Notes: generated from the letters alone by a model not told the origin. Positions 1-8,796 are shown, numbered from the stretch's first letter. The stretch is DNA of 43,234 nucleotides from Desulfobacteraceae bacterium (GCA_011390415.1 JAABSL010000313.1:1-43234); one strand, 5' to 3'. Numbers and translations: made by a program.

Positions 1-945
1 GATGGCCATCTCCTCGAGCCGTGCGGCGATATTGACGCAATCCCCGATCACCGTATAATCCATCCGGTTGGCGGACCCGATATTGCCGATAATGGCATTG
101 CCGGTATTGATCCCGATACCGACCTCAAACAGCTCCTGGTTGGTGCGGAGTCTTTTTTTCATCATTTCCTCGGTGGCTTCCTGCATTTCAATGGCGGTTC
201 GAATGGCATTTTCAGACGCATTCCCGGATGCGTCAACGAGTCCGAATACCGCAATCAGCTGGTCCCCGACAAACTTATCCAACAGCCCGTTGTTTTTAAA
301 AATAATATCCACCATCACGCTGAAATACTGATTCAGCATCAGCACCACATCTTCTGCGGTCATGCCTTCCGCAATGGTGGTAAACGATCGGATATCCGCA
401 AAAAGAACCGTTACCCGGCGACGTTCGGTATCCACCAGACCGCCGCCTTTCAAATCAATCAATTTTTCCACCAGATTATTGCCCACATAGCGGCTCAAGC
501 GGTTTCTGAGGTCTTCTTCCTGCTTGGTTTTCTGATAGGACAATGCCAGGTCCCGGGAATACACCATCAATTGGGTGGCTTGTTCCTGGTTCTTGCGTTT
601 CATTTTATCCAGCCGGCCAATAAGGGAATTAAAGTGGGTCGCAATTTCATTTAATTCCCGGTCCGCCTCAATCTGTATCGGCTCGCTTCGCTCGCCGCTT
701 TCCGCCAGGCGGGTTTCTCTGCTCAAGGAAAATACCCTGTCCGCGGTTCTCCGGATCAGTGAATAACCGACAACGGTAGAAATCAATATGATAGGAATAT
801 ATAGAATAATGGATTCAGATATCGATATATTCCCGGTCATGTATAAATAAAAGAGCAGCAGATAAGGAATGACGGCCATCAGCGCCAGGGCAGCCAGCAT
901 TTTTCCCCCGATGGTATTGTAATCCCGACGATACGCCTGCTTCAT
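1..945 (-). CDS. Membrane-anchored class III adenylate/guanylate cyclase (3' end cut by window)
   Basis: This protein probably makes cAMP or cGMP at the inner membrane. Reading back from an ATG at 945, 315 codons are open to the window edge, so the C-terminus is missing. The N-terminus has two hydrophobic segments (about residues 15-37 and 43-63), then a HAMP-like linker and a coiled stretch. The catalytic domain begins near residue 130. It keeps the metal-binding aspartate in FADIRSFT, the DKFVGDQ motif with a substrate lysine, and DYTVIGD followed by NIAARLE, which carries the transition-state Asn and Arg. It therefore looks catalytically competent. The aspartate in DYTVIGD favours ATP over GTP, but that is family knowledge rather than proof. 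The start overlaps the stop of the upstream PilZ gene as ATGA, so the two are probably translated together. Confidence 0.88.
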   Translation of the reverse strand, partial: MKQAYRRDYNTIGGKMLAALALMAVIPYLLLFYLYMTGNISISESIILYIPIILISTVVGYSLIRRTADRVFSLSRETRLAESGERSEPIQIEADRELNEIATHFNSLIGRLDKMKRKNQEQATQLMVYSRDLALSYQKTKQEEDLRNRLSRYVGNNLVEKLIDLKGGGLVDTERRRVTVLFADIRSFTTIAEGMTAEDVVLMLNQYFSVMVDIIFKNNGLLDKFVGDQLIAVFGLVDASGNASENAIRTAIEMQEATEEMMKKRLRTNQELFEVGIGINTGNAIIGNIGSANRMDYTVIGDCVNIAARLEEMAI

Positions 946-1421
946 GTCAAATTCCCGGGGAAAAAAGAACGATCCATTCTTTCAAATTCAAACGGTTGAT
1001 GAAATTTTACGGCAACCCCTGTTTTTACACCGGGCGCATCCGCATCCCGGGGCGCCATGGGATGAATACGAACAACCGAGGCTTCGGTTTTGATGCAGGC
1101 GCGAACATCCTGTGTGCCGGCTAAAAAAATATCCAGTTTCAAAAGCTGTCCCGGATAATATTTTTCAGGCATTTGTGAAATAAACAGGGCACCGCCGCCG
1201 GATACGTCATGAAGTTCGCTTCTTTCTTGATCCGTATGCCGATCGCTGTCTATTATCGAAACCATTACTTCAAATTCAAGAGGAAACCGATTAAAGGATC
1301 TTTTATAGGATGTTGGATCGTTTGCTTGCTGTTCCGGCGATCCCTGATCCGGCAACGGTTTTTGCCAGAACCCGAAAGACCGGTGAAAAAATTTTAAAAA
1401 GCGTTTAAAACTGAGTGTCAT
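942..1421 (-). CDS. PilZ domain protein, probable c-di-GMP receptor
   Basis: A 159-residue soluble protein whose central part is a PilZ domain. The two c-di-GMP binding signatures are visible: an RxxxR box (R-S-F-N-R, near residue 41) and a D-x-S-x-x-G box (DVSGGG, near residue 75), separated by a beta-rich stretch. Both are intact, so binding of c-di-GMP is likely. There is no other domain, so it is a single-domain adaptor. It overlaps the downstream cyclase by four bases (ATGA), which suggests that the two second-messenger proteins are co-expressed. It lies about 300 bases downstream of the PilB-like ATPase, separated by an inverted repeat, so membership of that operon is uncertain. Its target is unknown; PilZ adaptors often act on pili, exopolysaccharide or motility machinery. 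Confidence 0.85.
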   Translation of the reverse strand: MTLSFKRFLKFFHRSFGFWQKPLPDQGSPEQQANDPTSYKRSFNRFPLEFEVMVSIIDSDRHTDQERSELHDVSGGGALFISQMPEKYYPGQLLKLDIFLAGTQDVRACIKTEASVVRIHPMAPRDADAPGVKTGVAVKFHQPFEFERMDRSFFPGNLT

Positions 1422-1504
1422 GTGATATACATCACCGTTTCAGGGCAAATTCCGTGCAGGGTTTTTTATACGCTTTTAAAACCCAAATCGGATAAACCGG
1501 AAAA

Positions 1505-1652
1505 TTTGAAAGTGATCAAAAGTTTGAAGTGATCTAAAGTTATGGTTAATGCCTTCGGCGTTTTCAATTTTTATGTTAAAAATGATCGCGCGTTTCGCGC
1601 AGTCATGAACTTTAGGCACTTTAGTTCACTTTAGTCACTTCACACTTTCTGA
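1505..1652. repeat. Imperfect inverted repeat with tandem ACTTTAG units
   Basis: The gap between the PilB-like and PilZ genes holds an imperfect inverted repeat. The left arm lies at about 1508-1544 and the right arm at about 1603-1652; both read roughly GAAAGTG...AAGTG..CTAAAGTT outwards. The right arm carries three spaced ACTTTAG copies at 1609-1615, 1618-1624 and 1628-1634. A small GC-rich hairpin (gcgcg-ttt-cgcgc) lies between the arms at about 1587-1600. It has no ORF and no clear U-run. A dispersed palindromic element or a processing/termination structure is possible. Confidence 0.55.
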
Positions 1653-1719
1653 ATTTTTAAAATTATTTGCCAAAAAAACACAAAAATTAGAGATAAAAAA
1701 CTAAGTCGGGCATTTTGTT

Positions 1720-4122
1720 TTAACTGATGCACACCCGCCGGACTTCGGCTATATCAGAAAGCCCGTCAAACACTTTTAAGATGCCATCCTGCATCAGAGT
1801 GGTCATCTCTTCTTCTTTGGCCTGAACAAATAATTCTTCGGCACTGGCCTGTTTCTTGATCATCCGCTTGATTGTCGGCGATCCGTTCATCAGCTCATGA
1901 ATACCCACCCGGCCTTTATAGCCTGTTCCACTGCACTGATCACATCCCACCGGTGAAAAAAGTTTCAGGTCCGGCGAAAGTTGGATCCCGGTTTTTTTGA
2001 AATCCTCTTTTCCGTAGTCATTGACAATATCATCGAATTCTTCCTGGCTTGGCGTATATTCTTTCCGGCAATTCTTGCACAGGCGGCGCAGCAGGCGCTG
2101 AGCCAGTACAGCTAAAAACGCATCGGAAAAATTCAATGGGTTCAGTCCCATATCCAGAAGACGCGTCACTGTTTCCGGCGCACTGTTGGTATGCAGGGTA
2201 GAGAAAACCAGATGCCCGGTCAAAGAGGCTTCAACGCCGATAGAGGCCGTTTCAAAGTCCCGCATTTCACCCACCATAATCACATCCGGATCCGCCCGCA
2301 AAAACGCCCGCATGATTCTGGCGAAATCCAGGCCGATCTTGTTTTTCACTTCCACCTGACGCAATCCGAGCTGGGAGATTTCAACCGGATCTTCGGCGGT
2401 CCATATTTTTCGTTCCGGCGTGTTAATATGATGCAGGGCGGAATGAAGGGTGGTGGTTTTACCGGAACCCGTGGGGCCGACCACCAGAACCAGACCATAG
2501 GGTTTTGAGATGGCTTTTAATAACGCCTTCATATTCCGGTCGGTAAGGGCCAGGTCTTCAATCTTCATGGCGCCGCTGGTGGCAAGGATTCGCATTACCA
2601 CATCTTCCTGGTTGTCGGCTGTGGGCAGAGTAGCCACCCGCAGTTCAAAAGGCGGAATCCCTTTTCGCTTGAATTTAATTTTGCCGTCCTGGGGCAGCCG
2701 TTTTTCCGCGATATCCAGGTTGGCCATAATTTTGATTCGGGATAAAATAGCCATGGCAAAAGAATTGGGGACTTCAAGAAAATCCTGACAAACCCCGTCA
2801 ATCCGGAATCGGATTTTTGTGCGTTTGGCGATGGTCGACGGCTCGATGTGGATATCAGAGGCATCTTTACGATAAGCGGTGATTAATACCTGATCCACCA
2901 GCTGAACGACCTTTCCGGAGCCTTCATCAACCGTTTCAACATCTTCGTCTTCATCATCAACCTCTTCAAATGCGATTTCCGGCAGCTGGTCAAAACCATC
3001 ATTCGGATCTCCCTTCCGGGCTTCAACTTTGGGCGCATTTTGCTGGGCAAAAAAATGATTGATAATGGCGACAATATCTTCTTTAATCCCCACGGAAAAA
3101 ACAAACTTGTTGGTATTAAACAACGCTTTGGCATGATCGAGTTTGCTGAGATCTTTCGGGTCATCGATCAGTATCTCAATATGATCGATTTCCCAATGCA
3201 GGGGCACCCAGACATCCTGGATTAAAAAAGGTTTTTTTAAATTGCTGATCAGCTCATACGGAATCTCCATCTTCGGATCAAATTTTTTAAACGGACAATT
3301 ATAGTAAGCAGACAGAGACTTTCCGATTTCTTCCTTGGGCGTTTTGAACTGTTCCATCAAAACAGTTTCAACGCTTTTTTTTACTTTTTTGGACAGCGCC
3401 AGTGCTTTCTGCAGCTGATCCGTATTTACAATTTTATGACGCAGCAGATAATCATACCTGGAGTCATACCGTTTGTCCGGCTGAACAGACGCTATTTTCT
3501 CCTGGATTCGGGGATAAACCGGATCAATTTTCTGAACGGTTTCATAGCTCTTGATCGCCAGTTCTTTATTGTGGCGTTTATCCAGTTCTGTACCCAGCAT
3601 AAAATGAATGGAAGCCCGGGCCTTGTCATCCAGATTGTTTTCTTTTATTATCGCTTCCAGTTCCGAAACCACATCTGCCGGTTCGTTAACAACAAAGCTG
3701 CATTCCAGAAAATCTGCGAAAAAATCATCAATCAGATAATCCGTCTGAAATAATTTTTTATACTCTGCGGCCGCTTCCCGGTATAAACCCAGTTCCTTAA
3801 AGGCGGACGCACTGTCACAAATCTCAGGACCGCTCTCGCCGATTGAAAGCCCGGTTTTAATATGGGAGACTTCTTCGGACGAGAGATTGTAATGGGTATC
3901 ACTGTCATGGACTTCGATCTCTTTGCCCAGTTCATCCATTTTTAATTTAATTTGCTGAACCAGCGCTTCATCCAGATCCGTTTCTACAGATAAAATCTCC
4001 TGGTATAATTCCAGGGCTTCATCATAGAGTCCGTGTTTTTCATAGGCTTCCGCGGATTTGATTTTAGCCTGATAATCTTCAGTTGTTTCTTGAACACTTT
4101 CCATGGTCGCACTCCTGACCAA
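1720..4122 (-). CDS. PilB/GspE-family secretion or pilus motor ATPase with N-terminal TPR region
   Basis: An 800-residue hexameric ATPase of the type II secretion/type IV pilus extension family. Residues 1 to about 210 form a TPR-like helical region (AYEKHGLYDEALELYQEIL and related repeats) not found in ordinary PilB. About 220-370 is a GspE-N/MshEN-like domain, a fold that can bind c-di-GMP in some relatives. The motor core follows: Walker A GPTGSGKTT at 549-557, Walker B-type VGEMRDFETA (usually GEIRD), and a paired Cys motif (CKNC and CDQC) for the zinc found in PilB and GspE. Ordinary PilB is about 570 residues, so the TPR extension is the oddity. No other pilus gene lies in the window. 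It follows a roadblock gene by about 170 bases and sits in the MglA neighbourhood, which suggests a motor under polarity control. Confidence 0.9.
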   Translation of the reverse strand: MVRSATMESVQETTEDYQAKIKSAEAYEKHGLYDEALELYQEILSVETDLDEALVQQIKLKMDELGKEIEVHDSDTHYNLSSEEVSHIKTGLSIGESGPEICDSASAFKELGLYREAAAEYKKLFQTDYLIDDFFADFLECSFVVNEPADVVSELEAIIKENNLDDKARASIHFMLGTELDKRHNKELAIKSYETVQKIDPVYPRIQEKIASVQPDKRYDSRYDYLLRHKIVNTDQLQKALALSKKVKKSVETVLMEQFKTPKEEIGKSLSAYYNCPFKKFDPKMEIPYELISNLKKPFLIQDVWVPLHWEIDHIEILIDDPKDLSKLDHAKALFNTNKFVFSVGIKEDIVAIINHFFAQQNAPKVEARKGDPNDGFDQLPEIAFEEVDDEDEDVETVDEGSGKVVQLVDQVLITAYRKDASDIHIEPSTIAKRTKIRFRIDGVCQDFLEVPNSFAMAILSRIKIMANLDIAEKRLPQDGKIKFKRKGIPPFELRVATLPTADNQEDVVMRILATSGAMKIEDLALTDRNMKALLKAISKPYGLVLVVGPTGSGKTTTLHSALHHINTPERKIWTAEDPVEISQLGLRQVEVKNKIGLDFARIMRAFLRADPDVIMVGEMRDFETASIGVEASLTGHLVFSTLHTNSAPETVTRLLDMGLNPLNFSDAFLAVLAQRLLRRLCKNCRKEYTPSQEEFDDIVNDYGKEDFKKTGIQLSPDLKLFSPVGCDQCSGTGYKGRVGIHELMNGSPTIKRMIKKQASAEELFVQAKEEEMTTLMQDGILKVFDGLSDIAEVRRVCIS

Positions 4123-4296
4123 TTATTTGATTTGTGCAGCCGACTTCAAAAACCGGCTGATTTGAATATGTGCTGATATTAAGAAAAACATATGAAACCG
4201 TTATGCATATTTCATGGCGCAAGCGTTATACATAAACAGATGGTGTGGGGAAAACCAAGGGTATATTTTCAAACTGCTGTTAAAGCAGAAAAATTA

Positions 4297-4665
4297 TTAA
4301 AAAATCTTTTTTCGTAAAAGCTTGCCGAACCGCTTGCTGGCAGGCTGAATCTTTGTCAGCTCGGGAAGCAGAATTTCACAATTCAGCCTTACCAGAGAAA
4401 TCGGCCCATTATCGCCGATAATAACAATCAGAAATCCGATCTCACTTTTTTTAATGTAAAACCGTGCGTTGTCATAAATCAATTCCGCGTCTTTAATATT
4501 GCCCATTTCAATTGAAAACGGCTTCCAGTCAATCTGAGAAAGCTTTTCCTCTTCGCCCCTGAAATCAGAAGCAAACTTACTCATCATGACACCCCCCTCG
4601 TTCGAGACGACCATCAATCCGTGAACGCCGTCGATCCCCATCACATCTTTAAATATATCTTTCAT
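4297..4665 (-). CDS. Small roadblock/LC7-like protein
   Basis: A 122-residue protein with the alternating alpha/beta pattern of roadblock/longin-type proteins. An N-terminal helix is followed by the strand pair GVHGLMVVSNEGGVMMSK, then a helix, then the strands AELIYDNARFYIKKSEIGFLIVIIG. Roadblock proteins usually dimerise and bind Ras-like GTPases such as MglA as regulators or scaffolds. It has no signal peptide or membrane segment and ends in a basic tail (KRFGKLLRKKIF). It lies 58 bases after the receiver-DUF4388 gene and just before the PilB-like ATPase, so it could link the GTPase circuit to the motor. The fold assignment rests on pattern and context rather than invariant residues. Confidence 0.65.
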   Translation of the reverse strand: MKDIFKDVMGIDGVHGLMVVSNEGGVMMSKFASDFRGEEEKLSQIDWKPFSIEMGNIKDAELIYDNARFYIKKSEIGFLIVIIGDNGPISLVRLNCEILLPELTKIQPASKRFGKLLRKKIF

Positions 4666-4723
4666 AGCCTTATCCGCGCAGATCCTTCATAGTGATAATC
4701 ATATATTTCGATTGATTCCTTTT

Positions 4724-5836
4724 CTATCCCAGCACACCCAGGATACGGTCCCATGGCGCATCCGATGAAATCGATATCGCTGTGGTCTCTTCTCCCGGAA
4801 CAATCACAAACTGCTGCTCATTGTCCCGATTGACATATAAGGCATTTAATGCGCCGCAATTAAAGGCATTGCCTATATTTGAAGCCTGATCGATGAAGGC
4901 GTCCCAGCTCTGATCATGGTAGATATCGATGATTCCGTTCCGTTCACCGATCGAATTTTTAATTTTCGCGCGTATGGTATCAATCGGAGACAGGTTTTCC
5001 GGTTCCACCTCTTTTTTTGACGGGCGGACCTTTGCGGCAGTTTCTGGTTTTTTCGCCGGAATTTCCCGGCCCGGGGGCGTTGATTCGTCAAACGGCGAAT
5101 CCAGAAGTATTTCGTTGGCGCCGTCTTCTTCTTCGGCTCGTTCCGCTTCTTCTTCGGCCAGCTCATCTTTCGCACGCATGGCATCGAGCAGAATGGCCTG
5201 AAGATCTCCGTCAATCAGTTTTTCCTGGAATACACAGTCATGCTCAATTGACAAAGACACATTGGACCAGGACAGGATGGCATAAGCCGCGTCTTTTCCC
5301 TGCTGGTCGCCGATTCGGGCATTCATCAATTCACCGTTGCGGAAAAAGAGCACACCGCCCCGGCCGCCTTTCTTGTCCACTACCCGCAGCGTGCTTGTCT
5401 GCTGCTCCATTTCAATGAGCTGCAAAAATGTTTCCAGTGTGACGTTGTGGAGACTGCCGCCTTCCGCTTTTTTATTTAACGTTTTTGTTATTTCGCCAAA
5501 CAACTCAATGGCGGTAAACGGTTTCTTCAAATAACCGGCGGCCCCGCTCTGAATGACCACCTCTTTTGTTTTTGGCTTATCATAGGAAGTCATCATATAA
5601 ACCGGAATATCCGGATATTTCTTTAAAATACCGGAAAGCAGTTCAAAACCGTCCATTCCCGGCATTCGTAAATCAGAAATAACAAACGACACATATGTCT
5701 TTTTGAGCAGATCCAGCGCCGCATTTCCGGATTCAGCCGTTAATACGTTAAATGACTCTGAAAACCCTTCGAGATCTTTCTGAATCAAGCGCAAAAATGC
5801 CTGGTCATCGTCAACGATTAATACATTGGGTTTCAT
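4724..5836 (-). CDS. Response regulator receiver protein with DUF4388 (PATAN-like) domain
   Basis: A 370-residue cytoplasmic protein. Residues 1-120 are a receiver domain with the acidic triad at D9-D11, phosphoacceptor D55 in SDLRMPG, T83 and K105 in KKPF; all key residues are intact. About 125-230 is a DUF4388/PATAN-like domain with the GGVLFFRNGELMNAR hairpin, found in response regulators of gliding and phototaxis pathways. An acidic, proline-containing linker (about 235-290) leads to a C-terminal alpha/beta domain of about 80 residues that may be roadblock-like. No histidine kinase is encoded in the window, so the phosphodonor is unknown. The gene sits between the DUF4388-like protein and the small roadblock protein with short spacers and is probably in one operon with them. 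Confidence 0.85.
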   Translation of the reverse strand: MKPNVLIVDDDQAFLRLIQKDLEGFSESFNVLTAESGNAALDLLKKTYVSFVISDLRMPGMDGFELLSGILKKYPDIPVYMMTSYDKPKTKEVVIQSGAAGYLKKPFTAIELFGEITKTLNKKAEGGSLHNVTLETFLQLIEMEQQTSTLRVVDKKGGRGGVLFFRNGELMNARIGDQQGKDAAYAILSWSNVSLSIEHDCVFQEKLIDGDLQAILLDAMRAKDELAEEEAERAEEEDGANEILLDSPFDESTPPGREIPAKKPETAAKVRPSKKEVEPENLSPIDTIRAKIKNSIGERNGIIDIYHDQSWDAFIDQASNIGNAFNCGALNALYVNRDNEQQFVIVPGEETTAISISSDAPWDRILGVLG

Positions 5837-5889
5837 TTCTTATTCCTTTTTTCCGGCCATGATGAGAGATGGAATCATTTTTTACTATG

Positions 5890-6939
5890 CTATACTTCTA
5901 TATTAAAATCAATGATTTCATCGATATAGTTTTTCTGCCACGCTGCCAGGTGCTTTCTTAAAACCGCTGCCATGCCAAGGGACGAAGCCATATCTTTGAC
6001 ACATTCAACAATCGCGGCCACAAGCTCTTTGGCACTGGCATTCCCGTTAAAGGACACCTTGCCGTTTGAATACCGAAATTCGGCAGCAAAAGGATCCAGA
6101 AAATCATATTGATCCACTTTTTCCACAAATTGTTTGTTCAAAAGAGTTTCAAAGTCCGCCTTGATCCGCTTGTTGCCCCGAACCATATTTTCCGATAATA
6201 CCAGCAGGTCCTGGAGCATGCGCAGGACTTGCCGGGAATCCTGCCTGGGTCTCAGCTTCGGCTTTGGTTGTGTCGGGACTGGCCTGGGGGCTGCAACAAC
6301 CGGCTGCGCCGGTTTAACTTCCGGTTTGGCAGCCAATGTGGAAATCTTTGACAGTTGAATTTTTTTAACATTAAAAATTCCGCCGACGTCCCGGCATCTT
6401 TTTATCAAATCATCCCGATACCCCACCGATCGATCCAGGTCACCTTCCCCCTGCGCAGAAGCGCCGCCGATCACTTCACCATTGTAAATAAACAACAGCC
6501 CGCCGCCGGAATTCTGATTTAATTTCACATCAATATAACCGGTGAGCTTTTCATTTTCCATTTTTTTGATCAGGGACTCAAGATCCGTAAATTCCGAACT
6601 TAAATCACTGTATAATTGTTCTGCATTTGAAAGATTGGCCCAATAGTAAACCCTTTCAGGCAAAATATAATACACGGTAACAGAATAATTATTCTTAGAT
6701 GCGGTTTGGTTAATTTTAGTTAATGCGGCACCGCCCTTTAATTCTTCTTTTTTATCTTTATAATACCCATTGAGCAGGTTATCTTCATCAAAAAAAACAA
6801 CGCCTTCCCCTACCCGGGATTTAAAATAAACTCCGCCGGTCCCCAATGCGCCCTGATAGTGTTCCACTAATTTGTCAATTTTGAGATAATAACTGTTCAG
6901 ATCCTGAATAGCCGGTTTTTCTCGCGGTATGATAATCAT
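5890..6939 (-). CDS. DUF4388-like two-block protein of unknown function
   Basis: A 349-residue soluble protein that I do not recognise as a named gene. The N-terminal 200 residues hold two GGG-beta hairpins of the DUF4388/PATAN type (near GTGGVYFKSRVGEGVVFF and near SGGGLLFIYNGEVIGGAS). A proline/lysine-rich linker (about 205-235) separates them from a C-terminal domain that is helical at both ends (SRQVLRMLQDLLVLSENM to the terminus). The layout suggests a protein-protein interaction hub and not an enzyme. The start has a good ribosome site (GGGAG, 6 bases upstream). It is the first gene after the hairpin terminator at 7001-7039, so it probably begins the second transcription unit of the MglA module. 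Function is unknown. Confidence 0.7.
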   Translation of the reverse strand: MIIIPREKPAIQDLNSYYLKIDKLVEHYQGALGTGGVYFKSRVGEGVVFFDEDNLLNGYYKDKKEELKGGAALTKINQTASKNNYSVTVYYILPERVYYWANLSNAEQLYSDLSSEFTDLESLIKKMENEKLTGYIDVKLNQNSGGGLLFIYNGEVIGGASAQGEGDLDRSVGYRDDLIKRCRDVGGIFNVKKIQLSKISTLAAKPEVKPAQPVVAAPRPVPTQPKPKLRPRQDSRQVLRMLQDLLVLSENMVRGNKRIKADFETLLNKQFVEKVDQYDFLDPFAAEFRYSNGKVSFNGNASAKELVAAIVECVKDMASSLGMAAVLRKHLAAWQKNYIDEIIDFNIEV

Positions 6940-6989
6940 TACTTCTCCCGATAAAAAATTCTTTCAGAGAAATCTTTTGATTTACGATT

Positions 6990-7039
6990 CACATATAACA
7001 AAACAAGCAATGTGCCTTTACTTCACACATTGCTTGTTT
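6990..7039 (-). terminator. Hairpin terminator after the zinc-ribbon/Cache gene
   Basis: A perfect 14-base inverted repeat, AAACAAGCAATGTG at 7001-7014 and its complement at 7026-7039, encloses an 11-base loop. Read on the minus strand the stem is followed by TTTTGTTATATG. It lies between the gene ending at 7070 and the gene starting at 6939, so it divides the MglA module into two transcription units. Confidence 0.75.
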
Positions 7040-7069
7040 GCTACGATATATAAAAACATTTAAAAAAAT

Positions 7070-8251
7070 TTACCGTCTTCGGCGTAACCGCTCGATCGAA
7101 AACCGGAGGCTGTCCTGCATTCGTGAAATTGCATCGGCGAGGTTGCCGATTTCGTCTTTTGAATGCACATCAATTTCTGCTTCAAGATCGCCGACGCTGA
7201 TCCGATCAGCGGCTTCCGTCAGATACTGAATATTTCGGGTTAAGCGGTACCCATAAACGATAATGATTAAACCGATCAAAACAATCGCACCGATCAGAAT
7301 CGCAAAGTTGATATTTCGGGTATCCGTGGCCAGTTTTTGCGCTCTTTCCTTAAGCGATTCTGTTTTGTTTGTAAATTCATCAATATAGGCAGTACTCATC
7401 AACAGAAACGGGGAACCTTCGATCCGAATCGGGGAAATCGCCATATATTTTTCCCTTATTTTTCCATCCGGATCTTTCCATCGATAAAACCCTTCAGACT
7501 CTTTCATTCCCTGAGAGCCGGTCAGAACCTCAAAAAAGTGATCAAAATAAGGCCCCAGCGCTTTTCTGATCATGTCGATATCATCAATACCGATAATATT
7601 CGGATTCGGATGCGCCCATATTGTCCAGTTCTGACCTCTGTCCGGTTCCGGCTGCTGAATAACACAGGTATAACCGGTCTCTCCGACACTTTGTACAGCA
7701 ATGCCGCTGAAATCCGGATCGTAGAAAAAATCCTCTCTTTCAAGTTCCGGATTGTTGCGCAAATAAATTTCCACCTGCAGTGCCACATCCCTTGCCTTTT
7801 GCATCAATTTTTCTTTACCTTCCTGCAAAACAAGGTTGGTACTGTCTTCTGTAATCTCGTTTGCCAGCTTGTTCAGCTGCTGTTGCGAAATATATCCGGA
7901 AATCGCCATGAGAAAAATGGGAAGAACAAGAAAAAGGACCATCATTTTTCCTCTTAACCCCAGCCAGCCACTTGTGCGGGTCTCTGTGGCGCCGGCACTC
8001 ATTCTTTCCGGACGTGAAATTGGCTCTTCCTCTTCTTCGATTTCTTCTGCCCGCGCAAATGACGGCATGCCGCTATCATCGGCGGCTGTAAAATCATCGG
8101 CAGGTTCGTCCGCTGCATCAATCAATTTTGAGATCTGAGTTACATGCCCGCATTCACCGCATCGGACCCTGACGGATTTTCCTTTATACTGATCTAATTT
8201 ATCAGGGTCGATATGATAAACCTTGCCGCACTCTTCACAAATAACCGTCAT
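7070..8251 (-). CDS. Zinc-ribbon, Cache sensor and HAMP membrane protein without output domain
   Basis: A 393-residue inner-membrane sensor. The N-terminus is a cytoplasmic MJ0042-type zinc ribbon with C5, C8, C31 and C34, followed by an acidic linker. A first membrane segment at about 103-123 (MMVLFLVLPIFLMAISGYI) leads to a periplasmic region of about 190 residues with the pattern of a double Cache ligand-binding domain. The second membrane segment lies at about 318-340, then a HAMP domain to the C-terminus. The protein stops about 10 residues after HAMP, so there is no kinase, cyclase or chemotaxis signalling domain; output may go through the zinc ribbon or a partner. The ribosome site AGGAGGAG is strong. 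It is the last gene before the terminator at 7001-7039. Confidence 0.8.
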   Translation of the reverse strand: MTVICEECGKVYHIDPDKLDQYKGKSVRVRCGECGHVTQISKLIDAADEPADDFTAADDSGMPSFARAEEIEEEEEPISRPERMSAGATETRTSGWLGLRGKMMVLFLVLPIFLMAISGYISQQQLNKLANEITEDSTNLVLQEGKEKLMQKARDVALQVEIYLRNNPELEREDFFYDPDFSGIAVQSVGETGYTCVIQQPEPDRGQNWTIWAHPNPNIIGIDDIDMIRKALGPYFDHFFEVLTGSQGMKESEGFYRWKDPDGKIREKYMAISPIRIEGSPFLLMSTAYIDEFTNKTESLKERAQKLATDTRNINFAILIGAIVLIGLIIIVYGYRLTRNIQYLTEAADRISVGDLEAEIDVHSKDEIGNLADAISRMQDSLRFSIERLRRRR

Positions 8252-8325
8252 ATCTTCTCCTCCTTAATTTAATTGGCAGCATTGATAATCATGTGGTTCT
8301 TCAATAATATTGCTATTATATTAAT

Positions 8326-8796
8326 TTACGCTTTGATTTCCCGAAGTTTTCGCACCATGGCCTGCTGGAAGGCGACTTTTCTTTCTTCCCTGAGAATTTG
8401 ACGGGCCAGCAAATCCACCAGTTCGGCGGCACGGTGGGAAGGGAATTTTGACGGACGTTCTCCCATTTCACTCACCTCATCCTCAATGACCACATCCGCA
8501 ATCGGCCCCATGGCCCGGGACAATTCTGCGGACAAATAATGAAAAAACGACTTATCAAGTTTTGGGACTGCTTCTTTTGCAGTTTCACAAAGATGAAGTT
8601 TGTACAATCGATTTAAAACCGACTTTAACTGTTTTAAATTCATATTCAACGACTGGGCGACCTGACCAAGATTTTTCGTCCCGTCAAGTTCCATTAACAC
8701 CTGCAGCATTTCGCTATCCAGAGAAACCTCTCCCAAGTCGGCACGAACGGTCCGCTTAAGAACCAGTTTGGACATATCACCTGCGAAAACATTCAT
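8326..8796 (-). CDS. Winged-helix-like protein with DUF8082-type helical domain
   Basis: A 156-residue soluble protein. Residues about 22-72 look like a winged helix (DGTKNLGQVAQSLNMNLKQ, then KSVLNRLYKLHL). The C-terminal half has the pattern LSAELSRAMGPIADVVIEDE followed by ELVDLLARQI, typical of a small helical domain (DUF8082-like) found at the ends of bacterial signalling proteins such as Ser/Thr kinases. No DNA target or ligand can be read from the sequence. The ribosome site CGGAGGC lies 6 bases before the ATG. It sits between the unknown 242-residue protein and the zinc-ribbon/Cache gene, in the operon led by the roadblock and MglA genes. The domain name is given from memory of the family pattern; the function is unknown. 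Confidence 0.65.
   Translation of the reverse strand: MNVFAGDMSKLVLKRTVRADLGEVSLDSEMLQVLMELDGTKNLGQVAQSLNMNLKQLKSVLNRLYKLHLCETAKEAVPKLDKSFFHYLSAELSRAMGPIADVVIEDEVSEMGERPSKFPSHRAAELVDLLARQILREERKVAFQQAMVRKLREIKA

Noticed and set aside
4200-4234. Direct repeat GTTATGCATA / GTTATACATA spaced by 25 bases before the PilB-like gene
   Set aside because: Short, with one mismatch in AT-rich DNA; it could be an operator but chance is as likely.
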